This document shows, piece after piece, positions 22,685 through 30,512 of a DNA stretch of 35,992 nucleotides (positions are counted from its first letter, which is position 1; the number at the start of each line of letters is the position of its first letter). The notes under the pieces were generated by a model that had not been told where the DNA came from, searched no databases, and saw only the letters and a list, made by a program, of their open reading frames with translations. Source of the stretch: Pseudoxanthomonas koreensis (GTDB lineage Bacteria > Pseudomonadota > Gammaproteobacteria > Xanthomonadales > Xanthomonadaceae); the NCBI RefSeq assembly GCF_010093225.1, contig NZ_PDWM01000033.1, positions 1 to 35,992 on the forward strand, given 5' to 3'. Both the position numbers and the translations under genes were made by a program.

Positions 22685-23110
22685 TCAGCGCGAAACCACC
22701 TCGGTGGCGGCGAAGAAGTAGGCTACTTCGATCGCGGCGTTCTCGACCGAATCGGAACCATGCGCGGCGTTGGCGTCGATCGACTCGGCGAAGTCGGCGC
22801 GGATGGTGCCCGGCGCGGCGTCCTTCGGGTTGGTCGCGCCGAGCAGCTCGCGGTGCAGGGCCACGGCGTTCTCGCCTTCCAGCGCCTGGATCATTACCGG
22901 GCCGGAGATCATGAACTCCACCAGCGCGTTGAAGAACGGACGCTCGCGGTGCACGGCATAGAAGCCCTCGGCCTCGCGGCGCGACAGCTGCTTGTACTTG
23001 GCGGCCACGACCTTCAGGCCGGCCTTCTCGAAGCGGGAGTAGATTTCGCCGATGACGTTCTTGGCGACGGCATCGGGCTTGACGATCGAAAGGGTGCGCT
23101 CCAGCGCCAT
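22685..23110 (-). CDS. ndk: Nucleoside diphosphate kinase
   Basis: Transfers the gamma-phosphate from ATP to nucleoside diphosphates through a phosphohistidine, balancing NTP and dNTP pools. The 141-residue product has the standard start [14 protein letters not shown], the GLKVVAAKY and [16 protein letters not shown] segments, and the active site NAAHGSDS with His117. Length and all active-site positions are normal. It heads the leftward run ndk-rlmN-pilW-rodZ. A hairpin with a T tract lies 58 bases upstream in the same direction, so its expression may depend on read-through or on a promoter between that hairpin and the start. Confidence 0.97.
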   Translation of the reverse strand: MALERTLSIVKPDAVAKNVIGEIYSRFEKAGLKVVAAKYKQLSRREAEGFYAVHRERPFFNALVEFMISGPVMIQALEGENAVALHRELLGATNPKDAAPGTIRADFAESIDANAAHGSDSVENAAIEVAYFFAATEVVSR

Positions 23111-23168
23111 GTTCTTTTTCTCTAGTGACGGACGGATATTCCGGACCAGGACGGCCGGAGGTTAACAG

Positions 23169-23191
23169 AAAAACCCGCGTCGGGACGCGGG
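23169..23191 (-). terminator. Rho-independent terminator upstream of ndk (orphan)
   Basis: On the minus strand CCCGCGTC/GACGCGGG forms a perfect 8-bp stem with a two-base loop, followed by five T. No gene ends upstream of it: the next upstream gene is the divergent TetR regulator. Two further small hairpins precede it on the same strand, GGGGC/GCCCC (23232-23249) and CCGTC/GACGG (23248-23261), which share two bases and so compete. It may terminate a small RNA or act as an attenuator in a long ndk leader. Confidence 0.75.
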
Positions 23192-23279
23192 CTTAGCTTC
23201 ACAAGCGTAGCGGGATTCTAACATCGCGGCAGGGGCTCATGCAGGCCCCGTCACCCGACGGTAAATGCTGCATTGCAAA

Positions 23280-23308
23280 ATGACCCGGCCAGGGCATCGG
23301 CCTACGAT
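23280..23308 (+). promoter_or_regulatory. Predicted promoter of the TetR-fad operon
   Basis: ATGACC at 23280-23285 (4 of 6 to the -35 consensus) and TACGAT at 23303-23308 (4 of 6 to the -10) are separated by 17 bases. The start point would fall at about 23315, inside the PsrA-type box just downstream. Only sequence resemblance supports it. Confidence 0.45.
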
Positions 23309-23322
23309 GAAACAATCGTTTG
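23309..23322. promoter_or_regulatory. PsrA-type operator GAAAC-N4-GTTTG
   Basis: GAAAC AATC GTTTG matches the published Pseudomonas PsrA consensus (G/C)AAAC-N2-4-GTTT(G/C) exactly. It overlaps the predicted start point and ends 17 bases before the ATG of a PsrA-like TetR gene, the expected place for autorepression relieved by long-chain acyl compounds. Confidence 0.7.
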
Positions 23323-23339
23323 ATTAACTGGATTCCGGC

Positions 23340-23969
23340 ATGGGCAAGCCCGCGCACTTCTCGACCAAGGACCGGATCCTCGGCGCCGCCGAGGAGCTGT
23401 TCGCCCAGCACGGCTTCGCCGCGACCTCGCTGCGCCAGGTGACCAGTCTGGCCGCGGTCAACATCGCTGCGGTCAACTACCACTTCGGCTCCAAGGAGAA
23501 CCTGGTCAACGAGGTCTTCCGCCGGCGCATGGACGGGATGACCGCCCGCCGCCTGGAACAGCTGGAAACCGCGTTGCGCGACCACCCGGGCCAGCTCGAA
23601 CCGGTGCTGGCCGCCTTCATCGAACCGGCCCTGGCTCTGGCCCAGGACCGCAACGGTGGCGCCGCCTTCGTCAGGGTCATCGCCCGCGCCTACGCCGAGC
23701 ACAACGAAAGCCTGCGCAAGTTCCTGTCGGACCACTACGGCCATGTCCTGCGCCAGTTCGGCAAGGCCCTGTCCGGATGCCTGCCCGGGCTGGACAAGGA
23801 AACCCTGTACTGGCGGCTGGACTTCCTTGCCGGCTCGCTGACCTATGCCATGTCCGATTTCGGCCTGATCAAGCGCCCGGCTGGCGCCAACGAGGCCACC
23901 CACCGCGCCCGCGCGGCCCGCGAGCTGATCCGCTTCGCCGCCGCCGGATTGCAGGCTCCCGCGAAGTAA
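23340..23969 (+). CDS. TetR-family regulator of fatty-acid oxidation (PsrA-like)
   Basis: A 209-residue repressor with an N-terminal TetR HTH (about 8-55: RILGAAEELFAQHGFAATSL, RQVTSLAAVNIAAVNYHFGS, KENLVNEVF). That region closely resembles Pseudomonas PsrA in the AVNYHFGSK block. The all-helical C-terminal part would hold the ligand pocket and dimer interface. PsrA represses fadBA and its own gene and releases DNA on binding oleate-type fatty acids. A matching box lies just upstream and the fused beta-oxidation gene starts 29 bases downstream on the same strand, so an autoregulated fatty-acid-induced operon is likely. Ligand and true orthology cannot be proved from sequence. Confidence 0.88.
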   Translation: MGKPAHFSTKDRILGAAEELFAQHGFAATSLRQVTSLAAVNIAAVNYHFGSKENLVNEVFRRRMDGMTARRLEQLETALRDHPGQLEPVLAAFIEPALALAQDRNGGAAFVRVIARAYAEHNESLRKFLSDHYGHVLRQFGKALSGCLPGLDKETLYWRLDFLAGSLTYAMSDFGLIKRPAGANEATHRARAARELIRFAAAGLQAPAK

Positions 23970-23974
23970 TCACG

Positions 23975-23995
23975 TTTCAATTCAAAAGGTTGAAA
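23975..23995. promoter_or_regulatory. Short inverted repeat before the fused dehydrogenase/hydratase gene
   Basis: TTTCAA (23975-23980) and TTGAAA (23990-23995) form an inverted repeat with a nine-base spacer, just before the ATG at 23999. It covers the ribosome-binding region and could be a weak operator or an mRNA hairpin that limits translation. The AT-rich composition alone could produce it. Confidence 0.3.
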
Positions 23996-23998
23996 GAA

Positions 23999-26371
23999 AT
24001 GTCTGAGAAACTGCTTGTACGTCGCGCCGCCGTCCTCGGCGCCGGCGTGATGGGGGCGCAGATCGCCGCCCACCTGACCAATGCGGGCGTGGACACGGTC
24101 CTGTTCGACCTGGCCGCCAAGGAAGGCCCGGCCGATGGCGTGGTCCTCAAGGCCGTCGCCAACCTGGGCAAGCTGAGCCCCGCCCCGCTGGCGGCGAAGG
24201 GCCTGGCCGAAGCGATCGGCGCGGCCAACTACGACACCGGCCTGGAGCAGTTGCGCGACTGCGACCTGGTCATCGAGGCCATCGCCGAGCGGATGGACTG
24301 GAAGCAGGACCTGTACCGGAAGATCGCCCCGTTCGTGGCCGACCACGCAGTGCTGGCGTCGAATACCTCGGGCCTGGGCATCAACAAGCTGGCCGAGGTG
24401 CTGCCGGAACAGCTGCGCCACCGCTTCTGCGGCGTGCACTTCTTCAACCCGCCGCGCTACATGCACCTGGCCGAGCTGATCCCGGCCACGACGACCGACC
24501 GCGCGGTGCTGGAGGGCCTGGAGACCTTCCTGGTCACCAGCCTCGGCAAGGGCGTGGTCCATGCCAAGGACACCCCGAACTTCATCGGCAACCGCATCGG
24601 CGTGTTCTCGATCCTGTCGGTGATCCACCACACCCGCCAGTTCGGCCTCGGCTTCGACGAGGTCGATGCGCTGACCGGCCCGCTGGCCGGGCGGCCGAAG
24701 TCGGCCACCTACCGCACCTCCGACGTGGTCGGCCTGGACACCATGGCGCATGTCATCAAGACCATGGCCGACACCCTGCCGGACGACCCGTGGCACCGGT
24801 ACTTCCAGTCGCCGGACTGGCTGGCCGCGCTGATCGCCAAGGGCGCGCTGGGGCAGAAGACCGGCGCGGGCATCTTCCGCAAGGTCGGCAAGGACATCGT
24901 GGTCCTGGACCTGGAGAAGCAGGATTACCGGGCTTCGGACCGCACGGCCGCCGACGAGGTGGTCGAGATCCTCAAGCTCAGGAACCCGGCCGAGAAGTTC
25001 GCGAAGCTGCGCGCGAGCGCGCATCCGCAGGCGCAGTTCCTATGGGCCGCGTTCCGCGACCTGTTCCACTACAGCGCCTACCACCTGGCCGACATCGCCC
25101 ACACCGCGCGCGACGTCGACCTGGCCATCCGCTGGGGCTACGGCTGGTCGCTGGGCCCGTTCGAGACCTGGCAGGCCGCCGGCTGGAAGCAGGTGGCGCA
25201 GTGGATCGCCGACGACATCGCCGCCGGCAAGGCCATGAGCGACGCGCCGCTGCCGGCCTGGGTGCTGGACGGGCGCGACGGCGTGCACGCGGCCGCCGGC
25301 AGCTACAGCCCGGCCGACAACGCCCTGGTGCCCCGCTCCACCCTGCCGGTCTACCAGCGCCAGCGCTTCCCCGATCCGCTGCTGGGCGAGACGTTCGACG
25401 CCGGCCAGACCGTGTTCGAGAACGACGGCGTGCGCATGTGGCACGACGGCGACGGCATTGCGGTGGTCGGCTTCAAGACCAAGATGAACACCGTCTCCGA
25501 CCAGGTGCTCGACGGCCTGCAGGAAGCCATCGCCATTGCCGAACGCGACTTCCAGGGCCTGGTGATCTGGCAGCAGAAGGAGCCCTTCTCCGCCGGCGCC
25601 GACCTGGCCGGTGCGCTGGGCGCGCTGCAGGCGGGCAAGATCGAGCAGTTCGAGGCGATGGTCGCCAACTTCCAGCGCACCAGCCAGCGGATCAAGTACG
25701 CGCTGGTGCCGGTGGTGGCGGCGGTGCGCGGCCTTGCCCTGGGCGGTGGCTGCGAGTTCCAGATGCACAGCGCCCGCACCGTGGCCCACCTGGAGAGCTA
25801 CATCGGCCTGGTCGAGGCCGGCGTGGGCCTGCTGCCGGCCGGTGGCGGCCTGAAGGAACTGGCGGTGCGCGCCTCGCGTGCGGCCGGCCCGGGCGGCGAC
25901 GTGTTCGCCGAACTGAAGAAGACCTTCGAAACCGTCGCCATGGCCAAGGTCTCGGCCTCGGCGCTGGATGCGAAGGAACTGGGCCTGCTGCGCGCCGACG
26001 ACGTGGTCGTGTTCAACGCCTTCGAGCTGCTGCACGTGGCCAAGGCGCAGGCGCGCGCGCTGGCCGAGGCCGGCTACCGTCCGCCGCTGCCGGCCCGTCG
26101 CATCCAGGCCGCCGGCGACGTGGGCATCGCCACCTTCCGCATGCTGCTGGTCAACATGCTCGAAGGCCACTTCATCAGCGCGTACGAGGACGAAATCGCC
26201 ACGCGTATCGCCAATGTGCTCAGCGGCGGCGAGATCGACCGCGGCGCGCTGGTGGACGAGGAATGGCTGCTCAAACTCGAACGCAAGCACTTCGTCGAGC
26301 TGGCGCAGCAGGAAAAGACCCAGGCCCGCATCGGCCACATGCTCAAGACCGGCAAGCCGTTGCGCAACTGA
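23999..26371 (+). CDS. Fused 3-hydroxyacyl-CoA dehydrogenase/enoyl-CoA hydratase (FadN-type)
   Basis: Catalyses the hydration and NAD-dependent oxidation steps of fatty-acid beta-oxidation. The 790 residues run in the order of Bacillus FadN, not E. coli FadB: dehydrogenase first, with the Rossmann loop GAGVMGAQIAAHL (GxGxxG at 14-19), VIEAIAERMDWKQDLY, NTSGLGIN, GVHFFNPPRYMHLAELIP and DTPNFIGNRIG; two C-terminal dehydrogenase domains (about 190-470); then a crotonase-type hydratase at about 490-720 with the oxyanion loop FSAGADL (530-536) and RGLALGGGCEFQMH. The ATG is preceded by AAAGG. It lies between the TetR regulator and a thiolase, completing a compact beta-oxidation operon; acyl-CoA dehydrogenase and ligase must be encoded elsewhere. 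Confidence 0.95.
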   Translation: MSEKLLVRRAAVLGAGVMGAQIAAHLTNAGVDTVLFDLAAKEGPADGVVLKAVANLGKLSPAPLAAKGLAEAIGAANYDTGLEQLRDCDLVIEAIAERMDWKQDLYRKIAPFVADHAVLASNTSGLGINKLAEVLPEQLRHRFCGVHFFNPPRYMHLAELIPATTTDRAVLEGLETFLVTSLGKGVVHAKDTPNFIGNRIGVFSILSVIHHTRQFGLGFDEVDALTGPLAGRPKSATYRTSDVVGLDTMAHVIKTMADTLPDDPWHRYFQSPDWLAALIAKGALGQKTGAGIFRKVGKDIVVLDLEKQDYRASDRTAADEVVEILKLRNPAEKFAKLRASAHPQAQFLWAAFRDLFHYSAYHLADIAHTARDVDLAIRWGYGWSLGPFETWQAAGWKQVAQWIADDIAAGKAMSDAPLPAWVLDGRDGVHAAAGSYSPADNALVPRSTLPVYQRQRFPDPLLGETFDAGQTVFENDGVRMWHDGDGIAVVGFKTKMNTVSDQVLDGLQEAIAIAERDFQGLVIWQQKEPFSAGADLAGALGALQAGKIEQFEAMVANFQRTSQRIKYALVPVVAAVRGLALGGGCEFQMHSARTVAHLESYIGLVEAGVGLLPAGGGLKELAVRASRAAGPGGDVFAELKKTFETVAMAKVSASALDAKELGLLRADDVVVFNAFELLHVAKAQARALAEAGYRPPLPARRIQAAGDVGIATFRMLLVNMLEGHFISAYEDEIATRIANVLSGGEIDRGALVDEEWLLKLERKHFVELAQQEKTQARIGHMLKTGKPLRN

Positions 26372-26388
26372 CCTAGCGAGACAACACC

Positions 26389-27594
26389 ATGACCAAGCAG
26401 ATCCAGGACGCCTACATCGTCGCAGCCACCCGCACTCCGGTTGGCAAGGCGCCCAAAGGCATGTTCCGCAACACCCGCCCCGACGACATGCTCGCCCACG
26501 TGCTCCGGTCCGTGGTCGCGCAGGCACCGGGCATCGACGTCAACCGCATCGACGATGCGATCATCGGTTGCGCCATGCCCGAGGGCGAGCAGGGCATGAA
26601 CGTGGCGCGTATCGGCGTGTTGCTGGCCGGCCTGCCCGACACGGTGGCCGCGCAGACCATCAACCGCTTCTGTTCCTCCGGCCTGCAGGCCGTGGCCCTG
26701 GCCGCCGACCAGATCCGCCTGGGCAACGCCGACCTGATGCTGGCCGGCGGCACCGAATCGATGTCGATGGTGCCGATGATGGGCAACAAGGTCGCGCTGT
26801 CTCCGTCGGTGTTCAAGGACGACCACATCGCCATCGCCTACGGCATGGGCATCACCGCCGAGAAGGTCGCCGAGGAGTGGAAGGTGTCGCGCGAGGAGCA
26901 GGATGCGTTCGCCGTCGCCTCGCACCAGAAGGCCTTGGCCGCCATCGCCGCCGGCGAATTCGGCGATGAGATCAGCCCCTACGAGATCCTCTCGCACGTG
27001 CCCGACCTTGCAGGCAACACGATCCAGCTGCGCAAGAAGCTGGCCGATACCGACGAAGGCCCGCGCGTGGACACCTCGATGGAAGGCCTGGCCAGGCTGC
27101 GCCCGGTGTTCCACAACGGCCAGTTCGGCGGCAGCGTCACCGCCGGCAATTCCTCTCAGATGAGCGATGGCGCCGGTGCGGTGCTGCTGGCTTCTGAGCA
27201 GGCGATCAAGGACTACGGCCTCACTCCCCTCGCCCGCTTCGTCAGCTTCTCGGTGGCCGGCGTGCGCCCGGAAGTGATGGGCATCGGCCCGATCGCGGCG
27301 ATCCCCAAGGCGCTGAAGCAGGCCGGCCTCAGCAAGGACCAACTGGACTGGATCGAGCTCAACGAGGCCTTCGCCGCGCAGGCGCTGGCGGTGATCCGCG
27401 ACAGCGGGCTGGATCCGTCCCGGGTCAATCCGCTGGGCGGCGCGATCGCACTGGGCCACCCACTGGGTGCGACCGGCGCCGTGCGCACCGCCACGATCGT
27501 CCATGGCATGCGTCGTCGCCGGCAGAAGTACGGCATGGTGACCATGTGCATCGGTACCGGCATGGGCGCGGCCGGGATCTTCGAGGCGCTCTGA
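26389..27594 (+). CDS. fadA: Acetyl-CoA C-acyltransferase (thiolase, FadA-type)
   Basis: Cleaves 3-ketoacyl-CoA with CoA to acetyl-CoA and a shortened acyl-CoA, the last step of beta-oxidation. The 401-residue protein has the thiolase signature NRFCSSGLQAVALAADQI with nucleophile Cys95, the GGTESMSMVP loop, NEAFAAQALAV, and the catalytic pair His357 (GHPLGATGAVR) and Cys387 (CIGTGMGAAGIFE). It starts 17 bases after the fused dehydrogenase/hydratase gene, presumably its partner in a multienzyme complex. A 24-bp palindrome follows as terminator. The biosynthetic type (PhaA/AtoB) is less likely because of the operon. Confidence 0.94.
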   Translation: MTKQIQDAYIVAATRTPVGKAPKGMFRNTRPDDMLAHVLRSVVAQAPGIDVNRIDDAIIGCAMPEGEQGMNVARIGVLLAGLPDTVAAQTINRFCSSGLQAVALAADQIRLGNADLMLAGGTESMSMVPMMGNKVALSPSVFKDDHIAIAYGMGITAEKVAEEWKVSREEQDAFAVASHQKALAAIAAGEFGDEISPYEILSHVPDLAGNTIQLRKKLADTDEGPRVDTSMEGLARLRPVFHNGQFGGSVTAGNSSQMSDGAGAVLLASEQAIKDYGLTPLARFVSFSVAGVRPEVMGIGPIAAIPKALKQAGLSKDQLDWIELNEAFAAQALAVIRDSGLDPSRVNPLGGAIALGHPLGATGAVRTATIVHGMRRRRQKYGMVTMCIGTGMGAAGIFEAL

Positions 27595-27633
27595 TTCCCA
27601 GGCGCCTGGCGCAGATACCGGCAACGCAAGAAA

Positions 27634-27657
27634 GAACGGCGCCCATGGGCGCCGTTC
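27634..27657. terminator. Bidirectional terminator between fadA and galU
   Basis: A perfect 24-base palindrome, GAACGGCGCCCA followed by its complement, lies in the convergent gap. T-rich tails flank it in both directions (CCTCTTTG on the plus strand, TTCTTTCTTG on the minus strand), so it can end both transcripts. Confidence 0.8.
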
Positions 27658-27702
27658 CTCTTTGTCGATGGCGCCCGGCAATCACCCGGCGATCGACACC
27701 GG

Positions 27703-28605
27703 TCAGTCCTGGTCCATCACGCCCAGCTCGCCCAGGGCGCGCTGCATCATGTCCCGCGCCGGATCGCTCAGCTTCTCGTGGTCCAGCGCGTAGCGGATCG
27801 TCGCCTCGATCAGGCCGATATGGGTACCGCAGTCGAAGCGCGTGCCCTGGAAGCGGTAGGCGTGCACCTTCTGCTCGGCCAGCAGCGCGGCGATCGCGTC
27901 GGTCAGCTGGATCTCGCCTCCGGCGCCGGGCGTGGTCGCCTCGAGCAGGCCGAAGATGCGCGGGCTGAGCACGTAGCGGCCGACCACGGCCAGGTTGCTC
28001 GGCGCCACCTCGGGCCGCGGCTTCTCGACGATAGCCGTGATCCGGCCCTGGCGGCCGTCGAAGGCTTCGGTGGCGACGATGCCGTAGCTGCCGGTGGCCT
28101 CGCGGGGCACGTCCTGGACCGCGATCACGCTCGCGCCGGAGGCTTCGGCCGCGTCGGCCATCTGCTTCAGCGCGCCGGCGCCCCGGTTCCAGATCAGGTC
28201 GTCGGGCAGCAGCACCGCGAACGGCTCGTCGCCGATGACTTCCTTCGCGCACAGCACGGCGTGGCCCAGCCCGAGCGCTTCGGCCTGGGTGACGAAGATC
28301 GCGCGCACGCCCTCCGGGAGCACGTGCCGGACCAGTTCAAGCTGCTCGGTCTTGCCGGCGCGCTCGAGCTTCTGCTCCAGTTCGTAGGCCTTGTCGAAAT
28401 AGTCGGCGACCGCGTGCTTGTAGCGGTTGGTGATGAACACCAGGGTGTCGCAGCCGGCCTCGATCGCCTCGTCCACCGCATACTGGATCAGCGGCCGGTC
28501 GATGATCGGCAGCATTTCCTTGGGCACGGTCTTGGTCGCGGGGAGGAAGCGGGTACCGAGCCCCGCCACGGGGAAGACAGCCTTGCGGATCCTCTTGGAC
28601 GTCAT
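27703..28605 (-). CDS. galU: UTP-glucose-1-phosphate uridylyltransferase
   Basis: Makes UDP-glucose from UTP and glucose-1-phosphate for LPS core, exopolysaccharide and osmoprotectant synthesis. The 300 residues show the nucleotidyltransferase head FPVAGLGTRFLPATKTVPKE, then MLPIIDRPLIQYAVDEA, the metal-binding LLPDDLIW, VEKPRPEVAPSNLAVVGRYVL and EIQLTDAIAAL. The ATG overlaps the preceding dehydratase stop as ATGA, so it is the last gene of the ihfB-side operon and ends at the bidirectional terminator. Confidence 0.96.
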   Translation of the reverse strand: MTSKRIRKAVFPVAGLGTRFLPATKTVPKEMLPIIDRPLIQYAVDEAIEAGCDTLVFITNRYKHAVADYFDKAYELEQKLERAGKTEQLELVRHVLPEGVRAIFVTQAEALGLGHAVLCAKEVIGDEPFAVLLPDDLIWNRGAGALKQMADAAEASGASVIAVQDVPREATGSYGIVATEAFDGRQGRITAIVEKPRPEVAPSNLAVVGRYVLSPRIFGLLEATTPGAGGEIQLTDAIAALLAEQKVHAYRFQGTRFDCGTHIGLIEATIRYALDHEKLSDPARDMMQRALGELGVMDQD

Positions 28606-30512
28606 CGTGTCGTACGTGCCTCGCGCGCCGGGAACGGAACGACGGTAGCGGCCCCGTTCGGCGGCTCCCGTTCGGTCTGGATGAACTCGGGGATCACTTC
28701 GCGCAGGATCTGGCGAAGGCCCTCTTCATCGTAGCGCGCCACCGCATCGCGCATCCGTTCCACGCCACGACGCACCTGCTCGGACGAGGACTGGCGGGCA
28801 CCGGCCTCGAGGATCTTGGAATGGGTGGTCGGGCGGTACTGCTCATCGGTATAGAACAGCGTTTCGTGCAGCTTCTCGCCCGGCCGCAGGCCGGTGTAGA
28901 CGACGGCGATATCGCGCCCGGGCTGCTTGCCGGCCAAGCGGATCATCTGCTCGGCGAGCAGGCGGATCGGCACCGGCTCGCCCATGTCCAGGGTATAGGT
29001 CGCCGCGTGCGAACCGGAGGCGGCCGCCTGCACGATCAGCTGGCAGGCCTCCGGGATGGTCATGAAGTAGCGGGTGACTTCCGGGTCGGTGACCGTCACC
29101 GGCCCGCCCTTGCGGATCTGCTCGCGGAACAGCGGCACCACGCTGCCGGCCGAGTCGAGCACGTTGCCGAAGCGCACGGTGACGAAGCGTGTCCCGCTGC
29201 TGACCGCGTCCATGGCCTGGGCGATCATCTCGGCGAAGCGCTTGGTTGCACCGAGCACGTTGGCCGGGTCGACCGCCTTGTCGGTCGAGATGAAGACGAA
29301 GGTCCCGACCTCGCTTTCGCGGCAAAGTCGCGCGACCGTTTCGGTGGCCAGCACGTTGTTGCGCACCGCCTCGCGCAGCTGCTTCTCCAGCAACGGCACC
29401 TGCTTGTAGGCGGCCGCGTGGAACACCGCGTCGGGCTGGCCGAGGCGCAGCGCGTGCGCGGTCACGGCCGGATCACCACAGTCGCCCAGCACCGCCTCGA
29501 TCTCCAGGTCCGGGAAGGCGCGCATCAGGTCGCCGTGGATCGTGATCAGGGCAAGCTCGTCCAGTTCAAGCAGCACGATCCGGCGCGCACCGTGGCGCGC
29601 GCACTGGCGGCACAGCTCCGAGCCGATCGAGCCGCCGGCGCCGGTGACCATCACCGTGCGTCCGCTGAGCCAGCCGCGGATCAGCTTCCAGTCCGGGGTG
29701 ACCGGCTTGCGTCCGAGCAGGTCCTCGATCGCCACTTCCTTGAGCTCGCCCGGCAGCGCCTGCCCGTCGAGCACGTCGGTCAGCCGCGGTACGGTGCGGA
29801 ACGGCAGCCCGGTGCGCTCGCAGATGCCCATCACCCGCTGCATGCCGGCCGCATCCAGGGTCGGCATGGCGATCACCAGCATCCCGGCGGCGGCCTCCCT
29901 GGCCACCACAGGCGCATCCTGCAGCCGGCCCAGCACCGGCAACCCGTGCAGGCGCGAACCGCGCAGGCGCGGCGAATCGTCGAGGAATCCCACCGGCTCA
30001 TAAGCGCCGGAACGGCGCAGGTCGCGGACCAGCGCTTCGCCGGCGCGGCCGGCGCCAAGGATCAGCACCCGCCGCACCGCCAGGCTGCGCTGGCCGACGT
30101 GGTGGTCCTTCCACACCCGGTAGAGCAAGCGCGGCATGCCCAGCAGCACGGTCAGCGCCACCGGATACACCACCAGCACGGTGCGCGGCACCGATTCAAG
30201 GCGGTTGTAGACCGCCAGGCCGAGGACGATGGCCAGCAGCCCCAGCACGCCGGCCTTGAGGATGTTCCACAGGTCCGGCACGCTGGCGAAGCGCCACAGG
30301 CCGCGGTACAGGCCGACCCGCCAGAACACCAGGCCCTGCGCCACCAGCACCAGCGCCACGGTCGGCGTGAACTCGGCCCAGGGATAGGCCTCGCTCCGGC
30401 TGGCGTAGCGGAGGATGTGGATCAGCTGCCAACAGGCATAGACCATCACCAGGTCGTGGACCACGACCGCGATGCGTGCCAGGACAGCCGACAGGTTGGT
30501 TCCGGGGTTCAT
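28602..30512 (-). CDS. Membrane-bound nucleoside-diphosphate-sugar 4,6-dehydratase (WbpM/CapD family)
   Basis: The 636-residue product has four or five N-terminal membrane helices (about 8-135), a CoA-binding-like Rossmann domain (LILGAGRAGEALVRDL, 151-166), and a C-terminal SDR domain of the polysaccharide-biosynthesis type: VTGAGGSIGSELCRQ (NAD loop 290-298), HAAAYKQVPLLE, FISTDKAVDPANVLGATKRF with STDK at 409-412 and Lys424, and LRPGEKLHETLF. WbpM-type enzymes convert UDP-GlcNAc to UDP-4-keto-6-deoxy sugars, precursors of QuiNAc, FucNAc or bacillosamine. The ATG at 30512 has GAGG five bases upstream and overlaps the preceding gene as ATGA. Exact product is not predictable. Confidence 0.93.
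   Translation of the reverse strand: MNPGTNLSAVLARIAVVVHDLVMVYACWQLIHILRYASRSEAYPWAEFTPTVALVLVAQGLVFWRVGLYRGLWRFASVPDLWNILKAGVLGLLAIVLGLAVYNRLESVPRTVLVVYPVALTVLLGMPRLLYRVWKDHHVGQRSLAVRRVLILGAGRAGEALVRDLRRSGAYEPVGFLDDSPRLRGSRLHGLPVLGRLQDAPVVAREAAAGMLVIAMPTLDAAGMQRVMGICERTGLPFRTVPRLTDVLDGQALPGELKEVAIEDLLGRKPVTPDWKLIRGWLSGRTVMVTGAGGSIGSELCRQCARHGARRIVLLELDELALITIHGDLMRAFPDLEIEAVLGDCGDPAVTAHALRLGQPDAVFHAAAYKQVPLLEKQLREAVRNNVLATETVARLCRESEVGTFVFISTDKAVDPANVLGATKRFAEMIAQAMDAVSSGTRFVTVRFGNVLDSAGSVVPLFREQIRKGGPVTVTDPEVTRYFMTIPEACQLIVQAAASGSHAATYTLDMGEPVPIRLLAEQMIRLAGKQPGRDIAVVYTGLRPGEKLHETLFYTDEQYRPTTHSKILEAGARQSSSEQVRRGVERMRDAVARYDEEGLRQILREVIPEFIQTEREPPNGAATVVPFPAREARTTR

Noticed and set aside
23195-23220. 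tRNA 3'-end-like sequence (TTAGAATCCCGCTACGC on the minus strand) near ndk
   Set aside because: It recalls a T-arm, but the T-loop consensus is broken and no acceptor, D or anticodon arms can be built from the flanking bases.
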